Shown here in pieces: positions 62,478-64,000 of a stretch of DNA of 64,000 nt (the stretch's first letter is position 1; each line of letters opens with the position of its first letter). The translations under genes and the position numbers were made by a program. Location of the stretch: assembly GCA_902547825.1 (NCBI GenBank), contig CACCPE010000001.1, positions 1 to 64,000 of the forward strand, written 5' to 3'. The stretch comes from an uncultured Pelagibacteraceae bacterium. GTDB taxonomy: Bacteria; Pseudomonadota; Alphaproteobacteria; Pelagibacterales; Pelagibacteraceae. The notes below the pieces were generated by a model that made no database searches, was not told where the DNA came from, and saw nothing but the letters and a program-made list of their open reading frames with translations.

Positions 62478-63631
62478 TTAAAATATTCTACCAAAATATT
62501 GTTATATATTTTTGTAAGCTTTTTTAAATCTGATAAGGAAACACATTCATCTACTCTATGCATAGTTTTATTTACTAACCCAAACTCGAGGCAAGGAGAA
62601 ATTTTTTTTATAAATCTTGCATCCGAAGTACCTCCTGTTGTAGAAAATTTTGGATTAATTTTTGTTATTTTTTTTATAATTTTTTTTGCCATAAATGTTG
62701 TTTTTCCAGGTTTTGTTAAAAAAGCTTCTCCGTTTGCAATAAAATTAATTTTATATTTACATTTATTTTTTTTACTAATTTGTCTAACAATCAAGTTAAT
62801 TTTTTTCATGAGCGATGAAGAAGTGTGTAAATTATTATATCTTATATTAAACTGAGCTCTAGCTCTTGCAGGTATAATATTATGAGCTTTATTATCTACA
62901 TTTATGGAAGTAAATTCCAAATTAGAGGGTTGAAAATTTTTGTTACCTTTATCTAACTTTTTTTCTTTAAGTTTTTTACATATAGCAACTAGAGTATTTA
63001 TTGGATTATTTGAAAGGTGTGGATATGCAATATGCCCTTGAGTGCCAGAAATTTCAATTTTTCCTGACAAACTTCCTCTTCTTCCAATTTTTATCATTTC
63101 TCCAAGTTTATTTGGATTAGTTGGCTCGCCCACAATACAAAAATCAATTTTTTCTTTTTTTCTCTTAAGGTAATCTACAACTTTCTTAGTACCATTTATT
63201 GCATATCCCTCTTCATCACCTGTAATTAAAAAACTTATTGATCCATTAAAATTATTGTTCTTAATTAAAAATTTACTTACTGCTGCAGCAAAGCAAGCAA
63301 TTGAACTCTTCATATCATTAGCGCCTCTTCCAATTAAATGATTATTTTTAATTGCTGGTTTGAACGGATTAACAGTCCAATCTTTAAGATTTCCTGGAGG
63401 AACAACATCAGTATGACCGGCGTAGCATAGGTTTGGTCCTTTTTTACCTATTCTTGCATATAGGTTTTTTATTGGCTTGCTTCCTTTACCTTTAAATTCT
63501 AAAATTTTGCAATTAAAGCCTAATTTTTTTAATTTGTTACTTAGAAATTTTATTGCTCCTGCATCTTTAGGAGTAATACTTTGGAATCTTATTAGATCTT
63601 TAGATAATTGTACTTCGTTTATTATAGTCAT
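62474..63631 (-). CDS. dapE: succinyl-diaminopimelate desuccinylase
   Basis: M20 zinc peptidase-like enzyme of lysine and diaminopimelate synthesis; frees LL-DAP from N-succinyl-LL-DAP. CYAGHTDVVPPG (metal His), GRGANDMKSSIA (metal Asp), TGDEEGYAINGT (catalytic Glu), VGEPTNPNKLG and the dimerisation region follow; TGGTSDARFIK near the end is DapE-specific. 385 residues. It shares one base with the dapD stop. Supplies DAP for peptidoglycan, in line with UppP and AmpG elsewhere in the window. Confidence 0.96.
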   Translation of the reverse strand: MTIINEVQLSKDLIRFQSITPKDAGAIKFLSNKLKKLGFNCKILEFKGKGSKPIKNLYARIGKKGPNLCYAGHTDVVPPGNLKDWTVNPFKPAIKNNHLIGRGANDMKSSIACFAAAVSKFLIKNNNFNGSISFLITGDEEGYAINGTKKVVDYLKRKKEKIDFCIVGEPTNPNKLGEMIKIGRRGSLSGKIEISGTQGHIAYPHLSNNPINTLVAICKKLKEKKLDKGNKNFQPSNLEFTSINVDNKAHNIIPARARAQFNIRYNNLHTSSSLMKKINLIVRQISKKNKCKYKINFIANGEAFLTKPGKTTFMAKKIIKKITKINPKFSTTGGTSDARFIKKISPCLEFGLVNKTMHRVDECVSLSDLKKLTKIYNNILVEYFK

Positions 63632-64000
63632 TAATCTCTAAGTAAGTCATTTATAGAGGTTTTGCTTCTAGTTTTCTCATCAACTTTTTTAACTATAACT
63701 GCGCAGTACAATGAGGGTCCATCAGGTTTAGATTTGTTAGGTAAGCTTCCGGGAACCACAACCGAATATGCAGGAACTTTGCCATAATGTATTTCTCCAG
63801 AGTTTCTATCTATTATTTTCGTAGATGCACCAATGTAAACACCCATTGATAACACAGCACCTTCCTCAACTAAAACCCCTTCAGCTATTTCAGATCTAGC
63901 ACCAATAAAACAATTATCTTCAATTATAACAGGACCAGCTTGAAGCGGTTCTAGCACACCACCTATACCTGCACCACCAGAAATATGGCAATTTTTTCCA
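63631..64000 (-). CDS. dapD: tetrahydrodipicolinate N-succinyltransferase, 5' end cut by window
   Basis: Hexapeptide (left-handed beta-helix) acyltransferase that makes N-succinyl-2-amino-6-oxopimelate. The reading frame is open to the last base, so the tracked GTG start at 63957 is internal. Visible: [52 protein letters not shown] and [15 protein letters not shown], all DapD-typical. About 123 of the usual ~275 residues are in the window. It is the first gene seen of the dapD-dapE-SET-glycosyltransferase unit. Confidence 0.95.
   Translation of the reverse strand, partial: GKNCHISGGAGIGGVLEPLQAGPVIIEDNCFIGARSEIAEGVLVEEGAVLSMGVYIGASTKIIDRNSGEIHYGKVPAYSVVVPGSLPNKSKPDGPSLYCAVIVKKVDEKTRSKTSINDLLRD

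Noticed and set aside
1-64000. CRISPR array, transposase or restriction/defence genes
   Set aside because: No regularly spaced repeats, transposase motifs or recognised defence families were seen on reading the ORFs and gaps.

Overview
The window is a gene-dense, strongly AT-rich stretch of a small marine alphaproteobacterial genome, most likely from the SAR11 group (Pelagibacterales) or a similarly streamlined relative. Supporting signs are very short or overlapping intergenic spaces, heavy Lys/Asn/Ile use, a TAXI-type TRAP transporter, class I lysyl-tRNA synthetase, and the alphaproteobacterial neighbourhoods cobST-dnaJ-bolA and def-fmt-truA/dapDE. I see no rRNA, CRISPR array, insertion sequence, integrase or phage gene. 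The assignment to a clade is inference from gene content and composition.

Layout. 1-6.4 kb (+): the 3' part of a class I aminotransferase, then a TAXI solute-binding protein, a terminator, a fused TRAP permease, a membrane-anchored glucose/sorbosone-dehydrogenase-like propeller and a cysteine-rich exported protein. 6.4-13.4 kb (-): a tight five-gene run of pyruvate dehydrogenase E1 (with an unusual N-terminal lipoyl domain), E2, an EamA transporter, a hotdog thioesterase and an FG-GAP/UnbV protein. 13.7-18.7 kb: acetoacetyl-CoA synthetase, an HDAC-like deacetylase, a 181-aa unknown, an unlisted 58-aa Cys-rich mini-protein behind two Fur-like boxes, and acetyl-CoA acetyltransferase. 18.7-25.1 kb: an envelope-polysaccharide block around tRNA-Arg (O-antigen ligase/polymerase, GT39-like enzyme, two nucleotide-sugar epimerases, GT2, a 31-aa membrane microprotein, UppP).

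25.2-33.9 kb: glutamate synthase in gltD-gltB order, an SDR protein, an alpha/beta hydrolase and a GT4 glycosyltransferase. 34-43.4 kb (+): a translation supercluster thrS-infC-rpmI-rplT-pheS-pheT-lepA ending in another glycosyltransferase, then tRNA-Ser. 43.5-47.9 kb (-): TrkH, AmpG-like permease, cytoplasmic NlpC/P60 peptidase and a methyltransferase, which together suggest muropeptide recycling. 48-51.5 kb (+): lysS, pyrD, rpmB and a queuosine-precursor transporter. 51.5-56.7 kb: dnaJ-like/cobS/cobT (-), bolA (+) and aroK-aroB (-). 56.8-60.9 kb (+): an unlisted 59-aa membrane protein, a 579-aa exported unknown, def, fmt and truA. 60.9-64 kb (-): dapD (cut by the window end), dapE, a SET-domain protein and a glycosyltransferase.

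Most of the window is housekeeping. The best candidates for something new are the lipoyl-E1 fusion, the Fur-boxed 58-aa Cys-rich protein, the CobST/DnaJ AAA-VWA module in a probable B12 auxotroph, the translationally coupled microproteins, the PQQ-propeller relative that lacks the usual catalytic histidine, and a bacterial SET protein coupled to lysine/peptidoglycan-precursor genes. I found no clear defence or mobile system. No stretch over 300 bases lacks a gene once the small unlisted genes are counted.
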